Part shown: piece by piece, positions 8,388 through 16,162 of the stretch
Layout: each line of letters begins with the position of its first letter
Numbering within the stretch: position 1 is the stretch's first letter
NCBI RefSeq assembly: GCF_008710275.1
Contig: NZ_VYQE01000003.1
Span: forward strand, 310,001 to 374,000
Source: Histidinibacterium aquaticum
Lineage (GTDB): Bacteria; Pseudomonadota; Alphaproteobacteria; Rhodobacterales; Rhodobacteraceae
DNA length: 64,000 bases
Direction: 5' to 3'
Translations under genes and position numbers: made by a program
Notes under the pieces: generated by a model
What the model was told of the DNA's origin: nothing
The model's database searches: none
Seen by the model: only the letters and a program-made list of their open reading frames with translations

Positions 8388-8430
8388 ACGTTTCTCCCGT
8401 GTTTCACCCGGTTTGGTCTTTCGCGCCGTC

Positions 8431-8455
8431 AGAGCCGATCCGGGCAACCGGCTCT
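8431..8455 (-). promoter_or_regulatory. Intercistronic stem-loop between ATPase and binding-protein genes
   Basis: A 7-bp stem (arms AGAGCCG 8431-8437 and CGGCTCT 8449-8455, 11-base loop) lies in the 89-base gap. There is no T tract. Such structures commonly separate an ATPase cistron from a highly expressed binding-protein cistron by guiding mRNA processing; that role is inferred. Confidence 0.4.
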
Positions 8456-8476
8456 TTAGCGCCCGAGCGCCTGTTA

Positions 8477-9577
8477 TCAGGCGTCGAGCGCGCGGCAGTC
8501 CTGCGGCAACCATCCGATGTGGACCGTTTGCCCAGGCTGCAGCCGCGCCTGGCCGGCGCGGTTGCGTGTCTTGACGATGAAGTCGTCCTTGCCCGCCACC
8601 GAGAGGCGGGTGCGGAACGTATCGCCCATGTAGATGAATTCCTTGACCTCGGCCTTCAGGGTGTGGGCATCGGGGCCCAGGGCCTCGGGGTCGATCTCCA
8701 CCCGCTCGGGACGGATCGAGATGAGCGTGCGCTCCCCGACCTCCTTCACGTTGACGGGCTTGGCGTCGATCACCTCGCCGCTGTCGAGTTCGACCACGCA
8801 GGTCTCGCCGCTCTTCTGCTTGATGCGGCCGCCCAGCGTGTTGTTCTCGCCGATGAACTGGGCAACGAAGCTGTTCTCCGGGCTCTCGTAGAGGACGTCC
8901 GGGGCAGCGAGCTGCTGGATGCGGCCGTCGTCGAAGACGGCGACGCGATCGGACATGGTCAGCGCCTCGGTCTGGTCGTGCGTCACGTAGACCACGGTGA
9001 TGCCGAGTTCGTGGGCCAGGTTGGTGATCTCGAACTGGAGGCTTTCCCGCAGCTGCTTGTCGAGCGCACCGAGCGGCTCGTCCATCAGCACCAGCTCGGG
9101 CTCGAACACCAGGGCGCGCGCCAGGGCGATCCGCTGCTGCTGACCGCCCGAAAGCTGCGCCGGGCGGCGGCCGCCGAAATCGCCCATCTGCACCATGTCG
9201 AGGGCGCGCTTGATCTTCGCCTCGCGGTCGGACTTGCCGATCTTCCGCACTTCCAGCGGGAAGGAGAGGTTCTCGGCCACCGTCATGTGCGGGAAGAGCG
9301 CGTAGTTCTGGAAGACCATCCCGATGCCGCGCTTGTGCGGCGGGATGTTGTTGATCGGTTTGCCCTCGAGCTTGATCTCGCCGTGGGTCGCCGTCTCGAA
9401 GCCCGCCAGCATCATCAGGCAGGTCGTCTTGCCGGAACCGGACGGGCCGAGCATCGTGAGGAACTCGCCCTTGGGCATCGACAGGTTGAGGTCTTTAACG
9501 ACGAGGGTCTCGCCGTCATAGCTCTTCTGCACGCGTTCAAACGCGACGAACGCGTCTCCGCTCGCTGTATCGGCCAA
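8477..9577 (-). CDS. potA: ABC importer ATP-binding protein, PotA-like
   Basis: 366 residues, normal for PotA/CysA-type ATPases with a C-terminal TOBE domain. Walker A GPSGSGKT is at residues 44-51, the Q loop VFQNYALFPHMTV at about 88-100, signature LSGGQQQR at 142-149, Walker B LVLMDEP at 162-168, and the H loop in VYVTHDQTEALTMSD. The C-terminal third (from about 240) gives the regulatory OB-fold/TOBE segment (ISIRPERVEID). It hydrolyses ATP to drive uptake through the two permeases. It is the first gene of the minus-strand operon, with a plausible promoter 50-80 bases upstream. The gene symbol is by family; the substrate is not proven. Confidence 0.9.
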   Translation of the reverse strand: MADTASGDAFVAFERVQKSYDGETLVVKDLNLSMPKGEFLTMLGPSGSGKTTCLMMLAGFETATHGEIKLEGKPINNIPPHKRGIGMVFQNYALFPHMTVAENLSFPLEVRKIGKSDREAKIKRALDMVQMGDFGGRRPAQLSGGQQQRIALARALVFEPELVLMDEPLGALDKQLRESLQFEITNLAHELGITVVYVTHDQTEALTMSDRVAVFDDGRIQQLAAPDVLYESPENSFVAQFIGENNTLGGRIKQKSGETCVVELDSGEVIDAKPVNVKEVGERTLISIRPERVEIDPEALGPDAHTLKAEVKEFIYMGDTFRTRLSVAGKDDFIVKTRNRAGQARLQPGQTVHIGWLPQDCRALDA

Positions 9578-9954
9578 AAGGCGCTCCCTGGTTGCGTCTC
9601 GGCGGTTTGCCCGCCTGTCTGTCCGAAGACTAAAACCGACCGCGCCTCGCGATGCAACCTATTCCCTGTCGGGCGAACGCTTACCGGGCGAATGCATGAT
9701 TTTCGTGCAGCCGGCACCTATTCGCCGGTACATTTTCAGCATTCCGGCAGTCATTTGCCGCTTAAGACGCGGTTTCAAAGGGGTTTCGCAATGTCGTTGC
9801 GTCAGCCCAGAATGACCGATCTGCGGCCTCGGAACTTGTCAAAAAGCGACATTCCGACGCCCCGTCATTTCAACGTTATCGTGGCGTGACCGCCGCCGAT
9901 CCGGTCCGTCCCGCGCGCTTGCAAAGGCGGGGTTCGGGGCCTTATCTGCCCGCC
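9578..9954. other. 377-base divergent intergenic region
   Basis: This separates the importer operon (minus) from the ABC exporter (plus) and is visibly less GC-rich than its surroundings. It holds the minus-strand promoter candidate at 9629-9657. It also holds a possible 32-codon plus-strand frame at 9791-9889 with an AAAGGGG site in front, which has no recognisable homology and no visible codon bias. I see no convincing promoter for the exporter. Confidence 0.5.
9629..9657 (-). promoter_or_regulatory. Candidate sigma70 promoter for the importer operon
   Basis: On the minus strand TTGCAT (complement of 9652-9657) and TTTAGT (complement of 9629-9634) are spaced by exactly 17 bases. This would give a leader of roughly 45 bases ahead of the PotA-like start at 9577. 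Each box is only a partial consensus match. Confidence 0.35.
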
Positions 9955-11724
9955 ATGACGCAAAGCCCCACCGACGCGCAGAGCCGCCGGCTCTTTTCTT
10001 GGCTCTGGCGGGGGTACCTGCGACGCCACGTCCCGCTGCTGACCGTCGCGCTCGCGATCATGGCGATCGAGGGCTCGTCGCTGGGCGGCTTCAGCCTCCT
10101 GGTGGAGCCGATGTTCGACCAGGTCCTCGTCGGCGGGGATTCGGGCGCGCTCTGGCTCGTGGCGCTTGCCGTCTTCGGCATCTTCGTGGTCCGGGGCGTG
10201 GCCTCCATGGCCCACAAGGTCCTGCTCACGCGCATTGCCCAGCGGACCGCGGCGCATATCCGCGCCGACCTGCTCAGCCACCTGATGACGCTCGACACGA
10301 GCTTCCACCAGAAGAAGAGCCCGGGCGAGCTGATCGAGCGGTGCCAGGGCGACGTTCAAGCGATCAACCAGATCTGGGCCACGATCATCACCGGCGTCGG
10401 CCGCGACGCGGTGAGCCTCGTCTGGCTCTTCGGCGTCGCGCTCTCGATCGACTGGCGGTGGACGCTGATCACGCTGATCGCGGCACCGCTTCTCGTCGTG
10501 CCATCCTACCTCGTGCAGCTCTACGTCCGGCGCTCCTCGCGCCAGGCGCGAGAGCTCGCGAGCCGCATGTCGACCCGGCTGGACGAGGTCTTTCACGGCA
10601 TCAACCCGGTGAAACTGAACACGCTGGAGCGCTACCAGGCCTCCCGCGACGCGGCTCTCGTGGCGGACCGGGTGGAGGCCGAGGTCCGCACTGCGACATG
10701 GCAGTCTGCGATCCCCGCCCTGCTCGACCTGATGTCCGGGATCGGCTTCCTGGCGGTGATGCTCTACGGCGGCGCGCAGATCATCGACGGCGAGAAGACG
10801 GTCGGCGAGTTCATGGCCTTCTTCACCGCCATCGGTCTCGCCTTCGACCCGCTGCGCCGGCTGGGATCGCTCTCCGGCAAGTGGCAGAACGCGGCCGCTT
10901 CCATCGAACGTATTCTCGGACTGCTGTCCGAAAGGCCGACGATCAAGTCGCCGGCCACCCCGGTCGGGGCACCGGAAGGCGCGCCGGAACTTCGGCTGGA
11001 GCATGTCTCCTTCGCCTATGGCGACATGCCGGTCCTGCACGATGTCTCGCTGACTGCCGAGGCGGGCAAGCGCACGGCGTTGGTGGGTGCCTCCGGCGCG
11101 GGCAAATCCACGATCTTCCACGTCTTCACACGCCTCGTGGACCCTGTTTCGGGAGAGGTCACCGTCGGCGGCGTGCCCGCCCGCGACATCGCCCTGCCCG
11201 ACCTTCGGGGGCTCTTCTCCGTGGTCAGCCAGGACGCGGCTCTTTTCGACGAAAGCCTGCGCGAGAACATCCTGCTCGGCCAGGAGGTCAGCGAGGCCCG
11301 GCTGAAGGAGGTGCTGGAGGCCGCCCACGTGGCGGACTTCCTGCCCCAGCTGGAGGGCGGGCTCGACGCTCCCGCCGGGCCGCGCGGCTCTAACCTCTCC
11401 GGCGGCCAGCGCCAGCGCGTCGCGATCGCGCGCGCCCTGCTTCGCGACACGCCGGTGCTCCTGCTGGACGAGGCCACGTCGGCACTCGACACCAAGTCCG
11501 AGAAGCTCGTGCAGGAGGCGCTCGACCGGCTGTCGGAAGGCCGGACCACGCTGGTGATCGCGCACCGGCTTTCGACGGTGCAGGACGCCGACAACATCGT
11601 CGTGCTCGACAAGGGACGGGTCGTGGACCAGGGGCGGCACGACGACCTCCTTGCACGCGGCGGTCTCTATTCCGATCTCCATGCCATGCAGTTCAAGGAT
11701 GCTCCCGGAGGCCAGTCCAAATGA
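9955..11724 (+). CDS. ABC exporter, fused membrane and ATPase domains (MsbA/LmrA-like)
   Basis: 589 residues from ATG 9955 (MTQSPTDAQSRRLFSWLW); the frame stays open further upstream but without membrane-protein character. Six membrane helices occupy about residues 20-300, followed by a complete nucleotide-binding domain: Walker A GASGAGKST near 377, signature LSGGQRQR near 481, Walker B LLLDEATSALD and H loop IAHRLSTV. This is the half-transporter layout of lipid A flippase MsbA and multidrug exporters, acting as a homodimer in the inner membrane. Substrate cannot be decided; lipid export is a reasonable default. Its stop overlaps the ygfZ start (ATGA). Confidence 0.9.
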   Translation: MTQSPTDAQSRRLFSWLWRGYLRRHVPLLTVALAIMAIEGSSLGGFSLLVEPMFDQVLVGGDSGALWLVALAVFGIFVVRGVASMAHKVLLTRIAQRTAAHIRADLLSHLMTLDTSFHQKKSPGELIERCQGDVQAINQIWATIITGVGRDAVSLVWLFGVALSIDWRWTLITLIAAPLLVVPSYLVQLYVRRSSRQARELASRMSTRLDEVFHGINPVKLNTLERYQASRDAALVADRVEAEVRTATWQSAIPALLDLMSGIGFLAVMLYGGAQIIDGEKTVGEFMAFFTAIGLAFDPLRRLGSLSGKWQNAAASIERILGLLSERPTIKSPATPVGAPEGAPELRLEHVSFAYGDMPVLHDVSLTAEAGKRTALVGASGAGKSTIFHVFTRLVDPVSGEVTVGGVPARDIALPDLRGLFSVVSQDAALFDESLRENILLGQEVSEARLKEVLEAAHVADFLPQLEGGLDAPAGPRGSNLSGGQRQRVAIARALLRDTPVLLLDEATSALDTKSEKLVQEALDRLSEGRTTLVIAHRLSTVQDADNIVVLDKGRVVDQGRHDDLLARGGLYSDLHAMQFKDAPGGQSK

Positions 11725-12476
11725 GCGACCGCACAATCATCGCGCTGACCGGCGACGACCGCACCGCCTTTCTCGAGAACCTCGTGACCAACAAGGTCCC
11801 GGCACCGGGTGAAGGTCTGCGCTACTCGGCCCTGCTCACGCCGCAGGGCAAGTACATCGCGGATTTCCTGATGCTGGCAGAGGCCGACCGGCTTCTACTT
11901 GATGCGCCCTCCGTCGTGGCGCCGCAGCTGGCGCAGAAGCTGTCGATGTACAAGCTGCGCAAGGACGTCGCCGTCGAGGAGGCCGATCTGCAGGTTCGTC
12001 GCGGCAAGGGCCCCCTGCCCGACGGCGCCCTCGTCGACCCCCGGCATCCGGAGCTCGGCTGGCGGCTCTACGGTTCGGACGGCGGCGACGACGGCACCGA
12101 TTGGGACGCGCTGCGGGTCGAGCACATGATCCCTGAGGCGGGCATCGAGCTCACGCCGGACAGCTACATCCTCGAACTGGGCTTCGAACGGCTCAACGGC
12201 GTCGACTTCCGCAAGGGCTGCTACGTCGGCCAGGAGGTCACCGCCCGCATGAAGCACAAGACCGAGCTCAAGAAGGGACTCGCCCGGGTCCGTCTCGACG
12301 GCGAGGCCGCCTCCGGCACCGAGATCACTTCGGGCGGGAAGCCCGCCGGCACGCTGCATACCGTCTCCGGCGACCGGGCACTGGCGTGGCTTCGCTACAA
12401 CAGGACGGAGGACATGGCGGCGGGCGGCTGCGCCGTCACACTCGAAGCGACGATGCAAGAGGGGATCTCCGCCTAA
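11721..12476 (+). CDS. ygfZ: YgfZ/GcvT-domain folate-binding protein
   Basis: 251 residues. The diagnostic KGCYVGQE motif starts at residue 165, including the functionally important cysteine, followed by TARMKHK. YgfZ/IBA57 proteins bind tetrahydrofolate and support assembly or repair of certain Fe-S enzymes such as the MiaB class. The N-terminus (IIALTGDDRTAFLENLVTNK) is the aminomethyltransferase-like fold without the glycine-cleavage active site. It is shorter than E. coli YgfZ (326), as usual in alphaproteobacteria. Coupled by ATGA to the exporter gene. Confidence 0.9.
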   Translation: MSDRTIIALTGDDRTAFLENLVTNKVPAPGEGLRYSALLTPQGKYIADFLMLAEADRLLLDAPSVVAPQLAQKLSMYKLRKDVAVEEADLQVRRGKGPLPDGALVDPRHPELGWRLYGSDGGDDGTDWDALRVEHMIPEAGIELTPDSYILELGFERLNGVDFRKGCYVGQEVTARMKHKTELKKGLARVRLDGEAASGTEITSGGKPAGTLHTVSGDRALAWLRYNRTEDMAAGGCAVTLEATMQEGISA

Positions 12477-12500
12477 GTACGACCGATTTGTGTCATATCC

Positions 12501-12528
12501 TTGATCGAATCGGTTCAGAGCCTATATC
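12501..12528 (+). promoter_or_regulatory. Candidate promoter for the small conserved gene
   Basis: TTGATC (12501-12506) and TATATC (12523-12528) are separated by 16 bases in an AT-richer 217-base gap. The predicted transcript would have a leader of about 160 bases before the start at 12694. No known riboswitch pattern was recognised in that leader. Confidence 0.35.
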
Positions 12529-12693
12529 GGGCACTTATCCGTGCACGACACGGCAAAATACACGTGTTCGCACCCGGGAGCCATGCACCTAGCGAATACC
12601 AACTATGTCGAGAACGGCCACCAGAATCGGACCCAAATCGGCATAGTCCCCGGACGCCGAGATCACAAGATCAATAACAATGAAGGACGCGAG

Positions 12694-13020
12694 ATGACCA
12701 ATTTCGTTGATGGCACCGCCTTCAACAACGAGCAAGGCAACCGGGCGCGCAAACTCTTCGCGGCCGTCGTCCTTGCTGCGCTGGACGACGCCATCGCCGA
12801 CGACAAGAAGTACGGCAACGGACCGGACCAGATCGCACGTTGGGCGCGCTCCCGTGATGGCCGCGAGGTCCTCACCTGCGCCGGGATCGACCCCAACGAG
12901 CGTGTGGTGAACGGCCTGATGGACTTCGTTGCCAAGGGTGTCCGCACCTCCGTCGCGCTCTCGCGCGAGGAGAGCGAGCGCCGGAACGCTGCCGAGGCCC
13001 TGGCCCGCGCCGCCGCCTGA
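12694..13020 (+). CDS. Small conserved Rhodobacteraceae-type protein, function unknown
   Basis: 108 residues from ATG 12694, chosen for the GAAGGA ribosome site just upstream and because the protein-like sequence begins there (MTNFVDGTAFNNEQGNRARK). It is helical and soluble, with a basic first third and an Ala/Arg-rich tail. The text resembles a short family that I associate with DUF6280 of Rhodobacteraceae; that assignment is from memory and unverified. It has its own candidate promoter and a textbook terminator, so it is an isolated monocistronic unit, probably well expressed. No catalytic motif is visible. Confidence 0.8.
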   Translation: MTNFVDGTAFNNEQGNRARKLFAAVVLAALDDAIADDKKYGNGPDQIARWARSRDGREVLTCAGIDPNERVVNGLMDFVAKGVRTSVALSREESERRNAAEALARAAA

Positions 13021-13043
13021 CGTCTTGTTGTGTTCACGACTGA

Positions 13044-13072
13044 CGCGGCTCCTCTTGAGGGGCCGCGTTTTT
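13044..13072 (+). terminator. Strong intrinsic terminator
   Basis: 10-bp stem (13044-13053 with 13058-13067, CTTG loop, one G-T pair) followed directly by TTTTT (13068-13072). It closes the small gene ending at 13020 and isolates it from cobQ. Confidence 0.9.
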
Positions 13073-13109
13073 CGTTGCCCTGCGGGCCTGTCCGCGTAGG
13101 AAGCAGGGC

Positions 13110-14567
13110 ATGACACGGGCGATCATGATCCAGGGCGCGGGCTCCAACGTGGGAAAGTCCCTCGTCGTGGCCGGACTCTGTCGGGCGCTCAGGGCGCGGG
13201 GTCTCTCCGTCGCGCCCTTCAAGCCGCAGAACATGTCCAACAACGCGGCGGTCACCGTCGACGGCGGCGAGATCGGGCGAGCCCAGGCGCTGCAGGCGCG
13301 GGCCGCGGGGCTCGATCCCGTGGTGGACATGAACCCGGTCCTGCTGAAGCCCGAGAGCGAGACCGGCGCGCAGGTCGTCGTGCAGGGAAAGCGCGTCGCG
13401 ACCGTGAAGGCCCGGGACTACGGAACCATGAAGGCGGGGCTCCTGCCCAAGGTTCTGGAAAGCTACCGGCGTCTGGCGCGGGGCCGGGACATTGTTGTCG
13501 TCGAAGGCGCGGGAAGCCCGGCGGAGGTCAACCTGCGCGCGGGGGACATCGCCAACATGGGCTTCGCCGAGGCGGTGGGATGCCCGGTCGTCCTGCTGGG
13601 GGACATCGACCGGGGCGGCGTCATCGCCCAGATGGTCGGGACCCACGCCGTGCTTCCGGAAACGGACGGGCGTCTGATCCTTGGCTTCGCCATCAACAAG
13701 TTCCGGGGCGACCCGAGCCTCTTCGCCGAGGGGCTTTCCGTCATCGCCGAGCGGACAGGCTGGCAGGGGCTCGGCGTGCTGCCCTGGTTTTCGGACGCCT
13801 GGCGGCTGCCGGCCGAAGACGTCATGGACATCCGTCCGAAATCGGGCGCGGGTCCGCTGAAGATCGCCGTTCCGCGCCTCTCCCGGATCGCCAATTTCGA
13901 CGACCTCGACCCGCTCTCGGCCGAACCCGGCGTGTCGGTCGAGATCGTCGAGCCAGGCCGCGCCCTGCCGGGCGACGCGGCGCTGGTACTGATCCCCGGG
14001 TCCAAGAGCACGCGCTCGGACCTCGCGGACCTCCGCGCACAGGGCTGGGACATCGACCTATTCGCCCATGTCCGGCGCGGCGGGCATGTCCTGGGGCTCT
14101 GCGGCGGTTACCAGATGCTCGGCCGGCGGATTGCCGACCCGGAGGGGCTCGAGGGGGCACCCGGCGAGATCGAGGGGCTCGGGCTTCTCGACGTGGAGAC
14201 CGTCATGCGGCCCGAGAAGCGGCTCGCGCTCTCGGCGGCGCATCACCCGGGCTCCGGCGAAGCGGTCGAGGGCTACGAGATCCACATGGGCGAGACCGAG
14301 GGGCCCGATTGCGCCCGCGCCTGGCTCTCGGTGAACGAAAGGCCCGAGGGTGCGGCCTCGGAGGACGGGAGGATCCGGGGGAGCTACCTGCACGGTCTCT
14401 TCTCCTCCGACGGCTTCCGCGCAGCCTACCTGGCCGAGCTCGGCGCCCAGACGGGTGTCGCCTACGGGACAGGTGTCGAGGCCGCGCTCGATGCACTCGC
14501 CGCACACCTGGAGGCGCACATGGACGTGGATGCGCTTCTGGACCTCTGTGCGCCGATCGACGGCTAG
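13110..14567 (+). CDS. cobQ: Cobyric acid synthase (glutamine-hydrolysing)
   Basis: 485 residues, full length. CobQ amidates adenosylcobyrinic a,c-diamide at four carboxylates using glutamine and ATP in B12 synthesis. The N-terminal dethiobiotin-synthetase-like ATPase begins [22 protein letters not shown] and continues with [12 protein letters not shown]. The class I amidotransferase domain has its nucleophile Cys331 in [11 protein letters not shown] and the histidine region SYLHGLF near the end. No other cob genes are in the window, and no B12 riboswitch fits the short upstream gap. It converges on hyuB, with the two stop codons sharing CTAG. Confidence 0.95.
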   Translation: MTRAIMIQGAGSNVGKSLVVAGLCRALRARGLSVAPFKPQNMSNNAAVTVDGGEIGRAQALQARAAGLDPVVDMNPVLLKPESETGAQVVVQGKRVATVKARDYGTMKAGLLPKVLESYRRLARGRDIVVVEGAGSPAEVNLRAGDIANMGFAEAVGCPVVLLGDIDRGGVIAQMVGTHAVLPETDGRLILGFAINKFRGDPSLFAEGLSVIAERTGWQGLGVLPWFSDAWRLPAEDVMDIRPKSGAGPLKIAVPRLSRIANFDDLDPLSAEPGVSVEIVEPGRALPGDAALVLIPGSKSTRSDLADLRAQGWDIDLFAHVRRGGHVLGLCGGYQMLGRRIADPEGLEGAPGEIEGLGLLDVETVMRPEKRLALSAAHHPGSGEAVEGYEIHMGETEGPDCARAWLSVNERPEGAASEDGRIRGSYLHGLFSSDGFRAAYLAELGAQTGVAYGTGVEAALDALAAHLEAHMDVDALLDLCAPIDG

Positions 14568-16162
14568 TCCGTGTATCCGCCGCGCCGGTCGGCCTCCGCC
14601 GCCTCGGGGTCGCGCTCGTCCGGCGGGCCGTAACCGCCACCACCGGGCAAGGAGAGCCGCAACCGTGCGCCCGGCGGGACGGACTGCCGTCCCTTCGGCG
14701 CGAGCGGCGTGCCGTCGGCAAGCTCGACCCGGCCCGCTGCCCCGTCCGCGCCGCCCTCGCGCCCCCGGGCCGCGTGTTTCACACGGTCGAACATCGCGTT
14801 GATCGACATCTCGTGGCCCTCCCGGGCCTCGATCTCGATCACCTGTCCGAGACCGCCGCGATGCCTCCCGGCCCCGCCCGACCCGCTGCGCAACTCCTTC
14901 CGCCAGACTGTGATCGGGCCGACATGTTCCGTCGCCTCGACGCTCATGGTGGAGACGCCCGAGGGGAAGGCCGTCGCCGAGAGCCCGTCGGACCCCGGGC
15001 GCGCGCCGGTGCCGCCGGAGTTGAACATCAGGACCTCGGCCCGACCCTCTCCCCCGGTCTCCCGGACCGAAAGCTGTATGTTCCAGAGCGCAGACGCACC
15101 CTCGGCCGGAACGACGCCGGGCAGTGCGTGGTGGAGCGCGCCCAGCACGGCGTCGGGCACCAGGTGTCCCATGACGTGCCGCACGGAGACCGGCGCAGGG
15201 CGGCGCGCCGCGAGGATCGAGCCCTCCGGCGCCGTGATCTCGAAGGGTTCCAGCGAGCCGTGGTTGTTGGGCACCTCCGGCGCGATGGCGCACTTCAGCG
15301 CGAAGCAGGCATAGGCGCGGGTATAGACCTCGGGGCAGTTCACGCCGTAGCCGCTCATGCCCGAGGTCCCGGCGAAGTCGCAGGTCATCCGGTCGCCCGC
15401 CACCTCCAGAGTGACGGCCATGTCGACCGGCGCTTCGAATCCGTCGACCCGCATCCCGTTCCGGTAGGTCCCGTCCGGCACGCCCGCGATCGCCGAGCGC
15501 GTGGCCGCGCGGCTCGCGTCGATGATGTAATCCGAGAGGCCCTCGATCTCGTCCAGGCCGAACTCGTCCAGCATCGCCTGCAGCCGCCGGTCGCCGGCGG
15601 CATTGCAGGCGGCGAGCGAATGGATGTCGCCCACCGTCTGGTCGGGTGTGCGAACGTTGGCACGGATCATCTCGACCATCAGCCCGTTCACCTCTCCCCG
15701 CTCGATGAACTTGGAGATCGGCAGGAGCAGCCCCTCTTCGTAGACCTCCCGCCCGTCGGGACCGAAGCCACGACCACCGATGTCGACGACATGAGCCGTG
15801 GCCGCGAAGTATCCGATATGACGAGACTTTCTGAAGACCGGCGTGACGACGGTGATGTCGTGCAGGTGCCCGGTTCCCATCCAGGGATCGTTGGTCAGGT
15901 AGACGTCGCCCTCCAGCGTCTCCTGCGGGCCGAACCGCGCGGCGAAGTGGCCCACGCTCTCGGCCATGGCGTTGACGTGGCCCGGCGTGCCGGTGACCGC
16001 CTGCGCCATCATCCGGCCCCGCCTGTCGAAGAGCCCGGCCGACAGGTCGCCCGCCTCGCGCACGGAGGTCGAGAATGCGGTGCGGATGAGTGTCGTGGCC
16101 TGCTCTTCCACCACCGCGATCAGGCGGTTCCACATGATCTGGTAGTCGATGCCCCGGGTCAT
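14564..16162 (-). CDS. hyuB: Hydantoinase B/oxoprolinase family protein
   Basis: 532 residues from ATG 16162, which overlaps the hyuA stop as ATGA; the frame remains open far upstream but that part is antisense noise within hyuA. Family markers are [39 protein letters not shown] and the C-terminal [15 protein letters not shown], the usual HyuB ending. With HyuA it forms an ATP-dependent cyclic-amide hydrolase: N-methylhydantoinase, 5-oxoprolinase or acetophenone-carboxylase-like. Substrate cannot be decided from sequence. No amidase or racemase gene is next to it. Confidence 0.9.
   Translation of the reverse strand: MTRGIDYQIMWNRLIAVVEEQATTLIRTAFSTSVREAGDLSAGLFDRRGRMMAQAVTGTPGHVNAMAESVGHFAARFGPQETLEGDVYLTNDPWMGTGHLHDITVVTPVFRKSRHIGYFAATAHVVDIGGRGFGPDGREVYEEGLLLPISKFIERGEVNGLMVEMIRANVRTPDQTVGDIHSLAACNAAGDRRLQAMLDEFGLDEIEGLSDYIIDASRAATRSAIAGVPDGTYRNGMRVDGFEAPVDMAVTLEVAGDRMTCDFAGTSGMSGYGVNCPEVYTRAYACFALKCAIAPEVPNNHGSLEPFEITAPEGSILAARRPAPVSVRHVMGHLVPDAVLGALHHALPGVVPAEGASALWNIQLSVRETGGEGRAEVLMFNSGGTGARPGSDGLSATAFPSGVSTMSVEATEHVGPITVWRKELRSGSGGAGRHRGGLGQVIEIEAREGHEMSINAMFDRVKHAARGREGGADGAAGRVELADGTPLAPKGRQSVPPGARLRLSLPGGGGYGPPDERDPEAAEADRRGGYTD

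Noticed and set aside
9791-9889. Listing the 32-codon frame upstream of the ABC exporter as a gene
   Set aside because: The ribosome site is suggestive, but no homology, codon bias or conserved context supports it; it is kept only as a low-interest observation.
13021-13109. A cobalamin riboswitch upstream of cobQ
   Set aside because: The gap is 89 bases and is filled largely by the terminator of the preceding gene; no B12-box-like sequence is visible.
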